From Micromonospora echinofusca (GTDB lineage Bacteria > Actinomycetota > Actinomycetes > Mycobacteriales > Micromonosporaceae), in assembly GCF_900091445.1 (NCBI RefSeq), contig NZ_LT607733.1, positions 868,001 to 932,000 on the forward strand: DNA of 64,000 bases, given 5' to 3'. The position numbers and the translations under genes were made by a program. How positions within the stretch are numbered: the first letter of the stretch is position 1; each line of letters starts with the position of its first letter. The notes below the pieces were generated by a model that worked only from the letters and a program-made list of their open reading frames with translations, searched no databases and was not told where the DNA came from. This document shows positions 1-8,459 of the stretch, in pieces.

Positions 1-30
1 TGGCTGCACGACGAGGGCGCCCTGCTCTGA
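1..30 (+). CDS. 3' end of an unidentified CDS (last 9 codons)
   Basis: Nine sense codons ending WLHDEGALL then TGA run in from the left edge, in the frame 1-30. The composition is coding-like for this genome, but the fragment is too short to name a family. It is convergent with the truncated hemoglobin gene that follows on the minus strand. Confidence 0.4.
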   Translation, partial: WLHDEGALL

Positions 31-91
31 GCCGTCGTCCCGGCGGTGCCGGGCGCGGATCGGCGCACGACCCGGGTCGGGCCGACCGGGG

Positions 92-520
92 TCAGGCCGG
101 GCCCGCCGGGTTTTCCATCGCGTTGACCATGAAGAAGGCGGCCCGCTCCAGGTAGTCCCAGAGCGCGGTGGCGATCTCCGGCGGCAGGTCGAGACGGTCG
201 ACGGCGCGGCGCATGTGCAGCAGCCACGCATCCCGCTCGGCGGCACCGATCCGGTACGGCGCGTGGCGCATCCGCAGCCGCGGGTGCCCGCGCTGCGCCG
301 AGTACGTGTTGGGGCCGCCCCAGTACTGCATGAGGAACAGGGCCAGCCGGTCCGCAGCCGGGCCCAGATCCTCCTCGGGATACATGGGGCGCAGCAGCGG
401 GTCGGTGGCGACCCCGGCGTAGAACTCGTCCACCAGCTTGCGGAAGGTGGGCTCGCCGCCGACCGCTTCGAAGAGGGTCATCGACGCACCGGGCCGGTCG
501 GACTCACCTGCGGCATTCAC
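92..520 (-). CDS. glbO: Truncated hemoglobin, group II (GlbO type)
   Basis: A 142-residue globin of the short 2-over-2 class. The family binds heme and handles O2 or NO in the cytoplasm. The sequence shows the N-terminal FEAVGG helix start, FYAGV with the B10-region tyrosine, the conserved YWGGP turn, and RMRHAPYRIG carrying the proximal F8 histidine, followed by a Trp (DAWLLHM) expected at G8 of group II/O globins. The GTG start has a GGATGG-like RBS; an internal ATG at MTLFEAV would give a protein 13 residues shorter, closer to the usual length, but has no visible RBS. Stands alone, 58 bp from the MFS gene on the same strand, so co-transcription is possible. Confidence 0.9.
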   Translation of the reverse strand: MNAAGESDRPGASMTLFEAVGGEPTFRKLVDEFYAGVATDPLLRPMYPEEDLGPAADRLALFLMQYWGGPNTYSAQRGHPRLRMRHAPYRIGAAERDAWLLHMRRAVDRLDLPPEIATALWDYLERAAFFMVNAMENPAGPA

Positions 521-578
521 CGTTCCATCCTGCCAGGTGCCGCGCCGGCCGACCGGGGGGTGCCGGCTGTGGGCCGGG

Positions 579-1976
579 TCACCGTGTGCCGCTGCCGTCC
601 CGCCGTGCCGGGGCGACCGCCCAGCGACCCGCCGGCCCGCCGGCCGATTCCTCCCCGTGCCGGCCCGGCGTGCCAGGGCCCGCCTGCCGGGGGGCGGACG
701 CGCCCGGCTGCTGGGCCGCCTCGATGGCCGCGTCGATCGTCGAGCGGCTCGGCCAGTGCAGGGCGGCGAGCGTCATCAGCAGCACCCCGACCGCGCTCCA
801 CACCCCGACCACGACCGGGATGGAGAACCGCTCGGCCAGCAACCCGGTCACCAGGACGGCCAGGCCCTGGATGACCTGGACGCCGGTCGCCATCACGCCG
901 AAGGCGCGGGCCCGGAAACCGTCGGGCAGGGCCCGGACGAAGAGCCCGTTGGCCACCGGCAGCATGCCGGCGACGGCGAACCCGCAGGCGGCGGCGAGCA
1001 GCGCCACCACCAGCGGCGGCGGGTCGAGCAGGGCGGGCACCAGGGCCAGCGGCGAGAGCACCGCCAACGGCCGCATCAGACTCAGCCGGCGGTCCGGCCC
1101 GAACGCCCGGCTGACGATCAGCCCGCCGAGGATGAAGCCGACGGGGTTCGCGGCCATGATGATGGCCTGGGCGGCCCCGGCGTCCAACCGGCCGGCGTGC
1201 TCGCTCGCCCAGGCGGCGGCGAGGCCCTCCGGCACGACGGAGAAGAGCATGGCCGCGAAGACCAGCACGGCGATGGCCCGCAGCACCGGGGTGCCGAACA
1301 CGATCTGGAAGCCCTGCGCGGTCTCCCGCAGCAGGTGGCTGCGGTGCGCGGCGGTCATCGCCGTCGGCCTGTCGGTCACGCCGAAGCGCACCAGCGCGGC
1401 CGACAGGGCGAAGGTCGCCGCGTTCACCAGGAGCGCGGCGGTCGGATCGAACGCGGCGATGGCCGCGCCCGCCAGGTAGCCGACGACCTGCGCGGCCTGG
1501 CCGACGCTGCTGATCATCGACAGGCCGACCACCAGGCGGTCCCCGGTGAGGATCAGCGGGATCAGCGCCGACTTGGCGGCCTGGCTCGGTGGATTGGCCA
1601 GGGTCGTGGCGAAGAGCAGGGCCAGGATCATCGCGACGGGCATGCCGGGGATGGCGATGCACACCATCAGCAGCATCCGGACGAGATCGCAGATCACCAT
1701 GACCTGCCGGTAGCGGTGCCGCTCCGCGAGCGTGGCGAGCAGGGGGCCGCCGACCAGCCAGGGCAGGTAGCTCACCGCGAAGGCGGCGGCGGAGAGCGCG
1801 ACGGACCGGGTCTCCTCGTAGACCAGCAGGGTGACCGCGGCCTTGGCGATGTAGTCGCCGATCCAGGAGAGAGCGCTCGCTGTGAAGACGGCGCCGTACT
1901 CGCGATTGGCGAACACCTCGCGGAAGGTAGCCGGACCTTCCGGGGATGGTCGCTCGTCAGGCACCGTCGCCTCCAT
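579..1976 (-). CDS. MFS transporter, MFS_3 / enterobactin-exporter-like
   Basis: A 465-residue multi-spanning membrane protein. The N-terminal segment (FREVFANREYGAVF, then SWIGD) and the loop after TM2 (ERHRYRQVM) are typical of the MFS_3 group of proton-driven drug or siderophore exporters; about 12 hydrophobic segments are visible. The C-terminal 70 residues are hydrophilic and rich in Gly, Pro and Arg, unlike the core, and may be a poorly conserved tail. The ATG has an upstream AGGGGAA RBS. No partner gene suggests the substrate. Family assignment is firm; substrate unknown. Confidence 0.85.
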   Translation of the reverse strand: MEATVPDERPSPEGPATFREVFANREYGAVFTASALSWIGDYIAKAAVTLLVYEETRSVALSAAAFAVSYLPWLVGGPLLATLAERHRYRQVMVICDLVRMLLMVCIAIPGMPVAMILALLFATTLANPPSQAAKSALIPLILTGDRLVVGLSMISSVGQAAQVVGYLAGAAIAAFDPTAALLVNAATFALSAALVRFGVTDRPTAMTAAHRSHLLRETAQGFQIVFGTPVLRAIAVLVFAAMLFSVVPEGLAAAWASEHAGRLDAGAAQAIIMAANPVGFILGGLIVSRAFGPDRRLSLMRPLAVLSPLALVPALLDPPPLVVALLAAACGFAVAGMLPVANGLFVRALPDGFRARAFGVMATGVQVIQGLAVLVTGLLAERFSIPVVVGVWSAVGVLLMTLAALHWPSRSTIDAAIEAAQQPGASAPRQAGPGTPGRHGEESAGGPAGRWAVAPARRDGSGTR

Positions 1977-2206
1977 CGTTCCCCTGGGCGGGCCACTCGT
2001 GATGGACGGCCCGGGAACCGTCGTCAGATCTACGGATCAGCGAGGATGTGATCACGCTCCGGGGGAGCGCGTGCACCGGATTTTGCCCGATCGTCCGACG
2101 ACTGGCTAGGGCGAAGGGGTTGATCGTCGCATCCCCGACTGAACGAACGGACGATACCCGAGGGGCCGCCCGGCTCGCGACCCCCGCCGGCCGTCGCCCC
2201 GACGCC

Positions 2207-3259
2207 TCAGGTCGCGCCCCCCTGCCCGGTCTCGCCGGGGGCGCGGACCGGGATGCCGGGGTAGAGCCGGGCGGCGGCGATCTTCGCGGTGATACCGGAG
2301 TTCTCCAGCGCCTCGGCGAGCCGGCGGCGCAACTCCCGGCCGACGGCGAACTGCCCGTCGGCGCTCGTCTTCACGACCGTACGGATCACCGCGCCGTCGA
2401 CCGTCATCTGCTCGACGCCCAGCACCTCCGGCGCCTCGACGATCTCCGGCGCCAGGTCGGGGTCCATCGCCACCGACGCGGCGGCGGTCCGCAGCACGGC
2501 CGTGGCCTCCTCCGTGCCGGCGAAGCCGATCGGCAGGTCGACCACCACCAGGGCCCAGCCCTGGCTCTTGTTGCCCACCCGGACGATCTCGCCGTTGCGG
2601 ATGTACCAGAGCACGCCCCGCCCGTCGCGCACGGTGGTGACCCGTAGCCCCACCGACTCCACCACGCCGGTCGCCTCGCCGAGGTCCACGGTGTCGCCGA
2701 CGCCGTACTGGTCCTCGATCAGCATGAACAGGCCGGCGATCAGGTCCTTGACCAGGCTCTGCGCGCCGAAGCCCAGGGCCACGCCCGCGATGCCGGCGCT
2801 GGCCAGCAGCGGGGCCAGGTCGAAGCTGAACTCCTTGAGGATCATCAGCAGCGCGATGCCGAAGATGAACGCGGTGCTCAGGCTGCGCAGCACCGACCCG
2901 ATCGCCTCGGCCCGCTGCCGGCGTCGCTCCGGCACGAACTCGCCGGGGTCGACGGCGGCGGTGGGGATCCGCTCGCGCAGCGGACGCAGCATGGTCGGTA
3001 CGCCGGCGTCGGTGGTCGTCCGCACCAGCCGGCGGATCGTCCGGTGCACCAGCCACCGGGCGGCGACCGCCAGCAGCAGGATCATCACGATCCGCAGCGG
3101 CTTGAGCAGGATCCAGTAGCTGCCCTCGGCGAACCACACCGAGCCGGTCATGTCGTAGACGCTCTTGCAGAGGGCGTCGTCCAGGCAGGTCGGCGACGGA
3201 GCCGGGTCCGGCGCCTCGACGGCGGGCAGGGCGGGCAGCGTCAGGCTGGCAACGGTCAC
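2207..3259 (-). CDS. Mechanosensitive ion channel, MscS family
   Basis: The protein has an N-terminal extracytoplasmic stretch with two Cys, TM helices around ILLKPLRIVMILLL and FIFGIALLMILKEF, then the pore-lining TM3 region rich in Gly/Ala (LLASAGIAGVALGFGAQS), the hallmark of MscS, followed by the beta domain (VGDTVDLGEATGVVESVGLR) and the alpha/beta vestibule. The family opens under membrane tension and releases solutes at osmotic downshock. I place the start at GTG 3259 (VTVASLTLPAL); the frame stays open to a GTG at 3355, but the extra 32 residues are Arg-rich and look non-coding. Monocistronic; start uncertain, family certain. Confidence 0.88.
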   Translation of the reverse strand: MTVASLTLPALPAVEAPDPAPSPTCLDDALCKSVYDMTGSVWFAEGSYWILLKPLRIVMILLLAVAARWLVHRTIRRLVRTTTDAGVPTMLRPLRERIPTAAVDPGEFVPERRRQRAEAIGSVLRSLSTAFIFGIALLMILKEFSFDLAPLLASAGIAGVALGFGAQSLVKDLIAGLFMLIEDQYGVGDTVDLGEATGVVESVGLRVTTVRDGRGVLWYIRNGEIVRVGNKSQGWALVVVDLPIGFAGTEEATAVLRTAAASVAMDPDLAPEIVEAPEVLGVEQMTVDGAVIRTVVKTSADGQFAVGRELRRRLAEALENSGITAKIAAARLYPGIPVRAPGETGQGGAT

Positions 3260-3408
3260 GCTGTCTTCGTACCGCACCCGGCGGGGCCGGATCCCCTCGA
3301 CCCTCCGCGTCGTGACCCGGCCCCGGCTGGAGCGTGCCGGCGGGCGCGGGCGCACGGGTCAGGTGCGCCCCCGGGAATACGAGGTGACAGCGCGACTACC
3401 ATGATCAA

Positions 3409-4254
3409 ATGACAGCTTCCACCTTCGTCTTCGTGCCCGGTGCCGGCAGCAACTCGTTCACCTGGGCGCCAATGCAGCGGGAGCTGGCCCTGCGCGGGCA
3501 CCGCTCGCTGGCCGTCGACCTGCCCGGGCACGGCTTCGGCGCGACGTTCCCGGCGGCGTACCAGGCACCGCAGGACCTCGCCGCCCTGGCGACCACGCCG
3601 AGCGCGATGGCCGGCATCGGCCACGCCGACAACGTGGCGCACGTCCTGGACGTCGTGCGGCGGGTACGCGAGCACGGGCCCGTCATCCTGGTCGGGCACA
3701 GCCGGGGCGGGCTCACCCTGACCGGCGTCGCGAACGCCGCCCCCGAGCTGGTGGACCGCCTGGTCTACATCTCGGCGTGGTGCTGCGCCGCCGACACCCC
3801 GGCCGGCTACCAGGCCTCGGCGGAGAACGCGTCGAGCGCCCTGAACGACGTCGGCGGCCTGCTCGCCGCGAACCCGATGGAACTGGGCGCGCTGCGGTTC
3901 AACTGGCGCACGGCCGACCCGGCGCTGCTCGCCATCCTCCGGGAGGCGGTCCTGGCCGACGGCACCGACGACGAGTTCCACGGCTACCTCAACACCCTGG
4001 AGCCGGACGAGAGCCTGGACGCCGGCGAGGAGCGGGCCGACCCCGGGACCTGGGGGCGCGTCCCCCGCACCTACGTGCGGCTCACCGCCGACCGGGCGAT
4101 GCCGATCGCGCTCCAGGACCGGTTCATCGCCGACGCCGACGCGCTCACCCCGGACAACCCGTTCGACGTGCGGTCCCTCGACGTCAGCCACGCCGCCGTG
4201 CTGGTCCACCCCGAGGAGACCGCGGCACTGCTGTCCTCCCTGGTGCGGGTCTGA
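3409..4254 (+). CDS. Alpha/beta hydrolase
   Basis: A 281-residue single-domain alpha/beta-hydrolase. FVFVPGAGSNSFTW forms the first strand and the oxyanion-region loop, GHSRGG is the nucleophile elbow (Ser about residue 98), and SHAAVLVHP near the C-terminus supplies the catalytic His. The general fold resembles AB-hydrolase_6/EstE-like esterases. It is divergent from the MscS gene. No neighbour points to a substrate. I considered whether it could supply the N-formylkynurenine formamidase missing from the tryptophan operon; nothing in the sequence supports that specifically. Confidence 0.85.
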   Translation: MTASTFVFVPGAGSNSFTWAPMQRELALRGHRSLAVDLPGHGFGATFPAAYQAPQDLAALATTPSAMAGIGHADNVAHVLDVVRRVREHGPVILVGHSRGGLTLTGVANAAPELVDRLVYISAWCCAADTPAGYQASAENASSALNDVGGLLAANPMELGALRFNWRTADPALLAILREAVLADGTDDEFHGYLNTLEPDESLDAGEERADPGTWGRVPRTYVRLTADRAMPIALQDRFIADADALTPDNPFDVRSLDVSHAAVLVHPEETAALLSSLVRV

Positions 4255-4759
4255 CGGGGCCCGTGTCGACGCCCGGCGCGGCCGACGACGCGCGAAGGAG
4301 GCGGCACCGGGTCGCACCGCACGGCTGGTGATCGAATGCGGCCCGCCGTGGACGCCGGAAACGGCCTTCCTGGGCGTTTGCTCCCGCCGGCGTCTCATGG
4401 TGGATTCCCGCTTCACGTCAGCCACTCCAGCGATCGCGATTCTCCTTGATCGTGTTTATCGGCTTCAATGCGTAAACGTGATCATCGGATCGTGGTTCCG
4501 GGGCGGTGGGGCGCGGTGACGGGCGCCGGACGGCCGGCGACGTGGGAGGGGTCCGTCGCTGCTCAGCGGGCGGATCTGCCCGTTTCCGGGTGATGCCCGG
4601 TCGGCTTCCGACATTAGTGCGTGCAATCCGGGGGCCGATCAGGGACGATGGGCGCACGGACGTCGGTGATCCGGCCGGCGTCGGCCGTGGTGGGCGACCG
4701 CGCCCGTTTCCGGTCGGCGGTGGCGAGTAGGGGGCCGCTGAACCGGGAGGGTGAACGCG
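4255..4759. other. Intergenic region, no gene seen
   Basis: About 500 bp between the hydrolase and the HNH gene. Open frames here lack actinobacterial coding bias. An AT-richer patch around 4425-4495 is the likely promoter area for the HNH gene; no clean -35/-10 pair can be fixed by eye. Confidence 0.4.
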
Positions 4760-5293
4760 ATGCCTGACATACGACCCACGGTGGGCTCCGGTGCGCTGGT
4801 CCTCAACGCCACCTACGAGCCGCTGTGCGTCGTGTCGGTGCGTCGCGCCGCCATTCTCGTGCTCTCCGCCAAGGCGATCTGCGTCGCCGACGGGGACGGC
4901 ATCCTGCACAGCGCCCACGACGCGCTGCCGGTGCCGTCGGTCGTCCGGCTCACCCGCTTCGTGCGGGTGCCCTACCGCACCCACGTCGGGCTCTCCCGCC
5001 GCGCCATCTTCGCCCGCGACGGTTGGCGGTGCGCCTACTGCCGGGGGCCCGCCGAGACCATCGACCACGTCTTCCCCCGCAGCCGGGGCGGCCGGCACGC
5101 CTGGGAGAACGTCGTGGCCGCCTGCGCCCGGTGCAACCACACCAAGGGCGACAAGACCCCCGCCGAGCTGGGCTGGCGGCTGCACGCGCTGCCGGCGGCC
5201 CCGAGGGGCACGGCCTGGCGGGTGCTCGGGCACCGGGCGCCGGACCCCCGCTGGGCCGACTGGCTCGACCTGCGCGAGCCCGAGGCCGCCTGA
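4760..5293 (+). CDS. HNH endonuclease domain protein
   Basis: A 177-residue protein of a family found throughout actinobacteria. The N-terminal half (LNATYEPLCVVSVRRA) is a conserved beta-rich domain. The C-terminal half is an HNH/McrA-type nuclease: CAYC (first zinc pair), IDHVFPRSRGG (catalytic His), WENVVAACARCN (Asn plus second zinc pair) and KGDKTP. Start chosen at ATG 4760, nine bases after GGGAGG; the GTG at 4751 directly abuts the RBS and cannot use it. The stand-alone context and lack of a methylase suggest a housekeeping DNA-processing role rather than restriction (inference). Confidence 0.88.
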   Translation: MPDIRPTVGSGALVLNATYEPLCVVSVRRAAILVLSAKAICVADGDGILHSAHDALPVPSVVRLTRFVRVPYRTHVGLSRRAIFARDGWRCAYCRGPAETIDHVFPRSRGGRHAWENVVAACARCNHTKGDKTPAELGWRLHALPAAPRGTAWRVLGHRAPDPRWADWLDLREPEAA

Positions 5294-5428
5294 CCGTCAC
5301 CCCCCCGTCCCGCTGAACGCGACGGCGCCGCATGGCCCGGCCTCCGTGGCGTCGAGCGCCAGCAGGCCGCACCCGGCGGAGCCGCTCGCGGCCGGTGCCG
5401 ACGGTCGCCGAGGAGGCGCTGCCACCGG

Positions 5429-6277
5429 TCACGCCGTACGGGCCCGGACCAGGGACGCGAAGACCACCACGTTGTCGGCGTACCCGGTCTCGCCGCCCAC
5501 CCAGCGCCCGCCGCAGGTGATCAGGCGCAGCCGGGGGCGGCTGAAGTCCCCGAAGACCTCGTCCACCGGCAGCCGGTCCTTGCCGAAGCGTTCGACGGAG
5601 TCCACCTCGAAGACCGCCACCGAACGGTCCTGCCGGGCCACCTCGATGCGGTCGCCGTCCCGCAGGTCCCGCAGCTTGTGGAAGACCGCCGGCCCGGTGC
5701 TGGTGTCGACGTGTCCAACGATCACCGAGGGCCCGTACTGTCCGGGGGTCGGGCCCTGGTCGTACCAGCCGGCCTCCTGGGCGCGGGCGGCGTCGGGCAC
5801 CGCGATGCTGCCGTCCGGTGCGATGCCCACCGCGTGCACGGGTGCCCGGACGTCGATCGGGTCGATGGCGATGCCGACGGGCCGGCTGGCGGGCAGCACC
5901 GGGAACTTCTTCGGCGCGGGCCGCAGCCCGGCGAGGAACCGCTCCGGCAGCACGCTCACGCCCGCGATCCGCTCCACCCCGAGCATGGTGACGATGAGCG
6001 CCATGAGCGTGGCGATCACCAGGACCGGCAGGCCCGGCCCCCGGCCGGAAGCCAGCCGCCCGCCGGCCGGAATCCGGCGGTAGCGGGGTCGGGCGGGCAG
6101 CGGACCGGCGGCCGGGTCGGTGGTGGCGACGCTCGCCGACACCGCCTCCCCGGCCACCCGGCGCAGCCGGCGGGCCGTCGCGGCCGCCGCCTGGCGGGAC
6201 ACCCGCAGCGCCCGTCGGGTGGTCGCCCGGACCCGGTCCGGACCCGATCGCCTGGTACGCCTCTGGGAGCCGGCCAT
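5429..6277 (-). CDS. Class F sortase
   Basis: A 282-residue cysteine transpeptidase that would attach proteins to the cell envelope. A basic, Arg-rich N-terminus (residues 1-70) precedes one membrane anchor (about 84-102); the catalytic beta-barrel follows with His189 in VIVGHVDT and Cys255 in LITCGG, the actinobacterial class F pattern. Only 12 bp separate it from the upstream secreted protein gene, so the two form an operon and the neighbour is the obvious candidate substrate. Start ATG 6277. Confidence 0.9.
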   Translation of the reverse strand: MAGSQRRTRRSGPDRVRATTRRALRVSRQAAAATARRLRRVAGEAVSASVATTDPAAGPLPARPRYRRIPAGGRLASGRGPGLPVLVIATLMALIVTMLGVERIAGVSVLPERFLAGLRPAPKKFPVLPASRPVGIAIDPIDVRAPVHAVGIAPDGSIAVPDAARAQEAGWYDQGPTPGQYGPSVIVGHVDTSTGPAVFHKLRDLRDGDRIEVARQDRSVAVFEVDSVERFGKDRLPVDEVFGDFSRPRLRLITCGGRWVGGETGYADNVVVFASLVRARTA

Positions 6278-6289
6278 GGCGACGGCGGG

Positions 6290-6811
6290 TCAGGAACCGG
6301 ACCCGGTCCGGCGACGGTTGCCGAAGAATCCGAAGCCCACGGCCAGCGCCACCACCGCGAGGCCGCCGACCATCAGCATCGAGCCGGTGCCCGAGGCGCC
6401 GGCGGTGCCACCGCCCCCGGTGGCCGGGCCCTTGCTGGGCTGCTCCATGTTCAGCACCGTGAGCGTGGTGGTGGCGGTCTTCCCGTTGTCGCAGCGCAGG
6501 TCGACCGGGTAGTCGCCGGGCTCCTTGCTGCCCGGGATGGTGACCTGGCCGGTCAGGAAGCCGTTGTCCGGTCGCAGCATCACCCGCCCGAAGGCGTCGG
6601 AGTGTACGTCGGCCTGGCGGTTGTTCGCGTTGTCGCAACCGGCCCGGATGCTCACCCGGGTGCCGGCCTGCGCACTGTTGGGCACCACCTCGACGAAGGT
6701 GTTCTCTCCCGCCCACCCGGGCGCGACGGTCGTCAGGACGAATGCCGCGACCAGGCCCAACACGGTCAGGGCGCGGGTCAGGGCACGTTGGAACGCTGTG
6801 AGCACCGGCAT
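6290..6811 (-). CDS. Secreted wall- or membrane-anchored protein, candidate sortase substrate
   Basis: 173 residues. Signal peptide (about 1-34, ending PGWAG), an Ig-like beta domain with two cysteines (C59, C107) likely disulfide-bonded, a Gly/Thr-rich linker, a hydrophobic segment (143-163) and the basic tail NRRR. This is the architecture of a sortase substrate, yet no LPxTG is present; the closest element is GPATG at 128-132, which resembles LPATG with the Leu replaced. A strong AGGGGGG RBS precedes ATG 6811. It is translated just before the sortase gene. Function beyond being a surface protein is unknown. Confidence 0.75.
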   Translation of the reverse strand: MPVLTAFQRALTRALTVLGLVAAFVLTTVAPGWAGENTFVEVVPNSAQAGTRVSIRAGCDNANNRQADVHSDAFGRVMLRPDNGFLTGQVTIPGSKEPGDYPVDLRCDNGKTATTTLTVLNMEQPSKGPATGGGGTAGASGTGSMLMVGGLAVVALAVGFGFFGNRRRTGSGS

Positions 6812-6900
6812 GATCCCCCCTTCCGGTGACGATCACCGGAAATCCTCCCCGGGCAACAGGGCCTGCTTTCCCGCTGGCCGGGGGGCAAACCCGGGGCGGG

Positions 6901-7356
6901 TCAGCGGGGCCGGTCGGCGGGAGGCACGGGGGTCACGGGCTGCCACTGGAGCGGAGTGGAGAGCACCATCGTGCTGGACGGCTGGCCGTACGGGGCGAGC
7001 CGGTCGATGACCGCCTCGAAGTCGTCGATCGACCCGGCGGCCACCTTGAGCATGCTGCACGCGTCGCCGGTGATGCGGTGGATCTCCAGGATCTCGGGCC
7101 ACCCCGCCACGTCCGGGTCGTGCAGGATGCACCGCGACCCGTAGCAGGACATCCGGATCAGTGCGACCACGGTGCGGCCGGCCCGGGTCAGGTCGACGTG
7201 GGCGTGGTAGCCGGTGATCACGCCCGACTCCTCCAGCCGGCGAACCCGCTCGGCCACGGCCGGCGGCGACAGGTGCACCCGGCGGGAGAGTTCGCTGAAG
7301 GAGAGCCGCGCGTCGGCCTGCAGTTCCCGCAGCAGCGCCCAGTCCATGTCGTCCAT
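6901..7356 (-). CDS. Lrp/AsnC family transcriptional regulator
   Basis: A 151-residue feast/famine regulator: N-terminal winged helix-turn-helix (DWALLRELQADARLSFSELS, recognition helix near SPPAVAERVRRL) and a C-terminal RAM ligand-binding domain (ITGDACSMLKVAAG). Such proteins form multimers and sense amino acids. The gene is divergent from the tryptophan/kynurenine operon across 183 bp, which makes it the best candidate for control of that operon by tryptophan, kynurenine or another amino acid (inference from position). The intergenic DNA has loose GATC-centred repeats near 7434-7468 but no convincing single operator. Confidence 0.9.
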   Translation of the reverse strand: MDDMDWALLRELQADARLSFSELSRRVHLSPPAVAERVRRLEESGVITGYHAHVDLTRAGRTVVALIRMSCYGSRCILHDPDVAGWPEILEIHRITGDACSMLKVAAGSIDDFEAVIDRLAPYGQPSSTMVLSTPLQWQPVTPVPPADRPR

Positions 7357-7539
7357 GCGGCGACCTTACTTCCTCAAACCCGAATCCAGCTCATGCCTTC
7401 CGCGCCGCAGGTCAGAGGGCCTGCGTGCCGTTGATCCGGCATTCCGATCACGGGTTCCGCCGAGAGATCATGTCGGTCACCCCGAAAACGGCCGACCGTC
7501 GGTCGTCCCGGGTGACGCAGAGCAGAGGGAGGCCAACCG

Positions 7540-8439
7540 GTGGAGCAGACGGAGCTGCGGGCACCCGTCCAGGCGGCGGTGCGCCCGGCGACCCCGCGGC
7601 AGCGCGCCGCCCGCGCCGCCCGCAACGGCGGCGAACCGACGCTGGAGTTCGCCGAGCGGGTGCCGTACGACGCGTACGTGCACGCCAGCACGCTGCACCG
7701 GTTGCAGCAGCCGCTGAGCGACGACCCCGGCGAGATGTCCTTCCTGATGGTCAGCCAGATCATGGAGCTGTACTTCGGGCTGACCTGCCACGAGCTGCGC
7801 GAGACGCAGCGGCTGCTGCGGGCCGACCGGGTGTGGGACGCGCTGGCCCCGCTGCGCCGCGCCGCGCTGCACCTGGAAGGGCTGAACGCGGCCTGGAACG
7901 GGCTGCGCTGGATGACCCCGGCCGACTTCAACCGGTTCCGCAACCTGCTGGGCGAGGGCTCCGGCTTCCAATCGGCGATGTACCGCCACCTGGAGTTCCT
8001 GCTCGGCCTCCGCGACGAGACGCTGATCCGGCCGTTCCGGCGACAGACCGAGGTGCACGCCGAGCTGCGCGCCACCCTGGCGGCGCCGAGCCTCTGGGAC
8101 GACGTGCTCGCCCTGCTGGCCCGGCACGGCCACGACCTGCCGGGCGACCTGCTCGACCGGGAGTTCACCGCCGAGCACCAGCCGCACGCCGCCGTCGAGG
8201 CGGCCTGGGTACGGATCTACGCCGAGCCCGGCCCGGAGAACCACCTGCGGATGCTGGGCGAGGCGCTGACCGAGGTGGCCGAGCAGTTCGGCGACTGGCG
8301 GCAGCACCACGTCAAGGCCGTGCAGCGCACAATGGGCGCCAAGGTCGGCAGCGGCGGCTCCGCCGGACTGGCGTGGTTGCAGCGCAGCATGGCCCGGGTG
8401 GTCTTCCCCGAGCTGTGGTCGGCCCGGACAGCGATGTGA
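7540..8439 (+). CDS. kynA: Tryptophan 2,3-dioxygenase
   Basis: 299 residues; the heme enzyme that opens the indole ring of L-tryptophan to N-formylkynurenine, first step of the operon. Diagnostic blocks: EMSFLMVSQIMELYFGL (active-site helix), FNRFRNLLGEGSGFQS with the carboxylate-binding Arg, and HVKAVQRTMGAKVGSGGSAG with the proximal heme ligand His257. Two departures from classical TDO: the distal His (H55 of the Xanthomonas enzyme) aligns with Ser72, as in IDO, and the GTGGSSG loop is GSGGSAG. GTG start with AGGGAGG upstream. The next gene begins 20 bp downstream. Confidence 0.92.
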   Translation: MEQTELRAPVQAAVRPATPRQRAARAARNGGEPTLEFAERVPYDAYVHASTLHRLQQPLSDDPGEMSFLMVSQIMELYFGLTCHELRETQRLLRADRVWDALAPLRRAALHLEGLNAAWNGLRWMTPADFNRFRNLLGEGSGFQSAMYRHLEFLLGLRDETLIRPFRRQTEVHAELRATLAAPSLWDDVLALLARHGHDLPGDLLDREFTAEHQPHAAVEAAWVRIYAEPGPENHLRMLGEALTEVAEQFGDWRQHHVKAVQRTMGAKVGSGGSAGLAWLQRSMARVVFPELWSARTAM

Positions 8440-8459
8440 CCCGAGAGCGAGACAACCCC

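Noticed and set aside
3409..4254. The missing kynurenine formamidase
   Set aside because: It has a generic GHSRGG hydrolase elbow and lies outside the operon; neither the cyclase-type HxGTHxDxPxH motif nor arylformamidase-specific features are present.
4255..4759. A minus-strand gene overlapping the HNH gene
   Set aside because: The frame is a Pro/Arg/Gly-rich shadow of the HNH gene and has no start signals.
7425..8459. In-frame 5' extension of kynureninase by 345 residues through the dioxygenase gene
   Set aside because: The extension is an off-frame reading of kynA; the real start is ATG 8460 at the normal family length.
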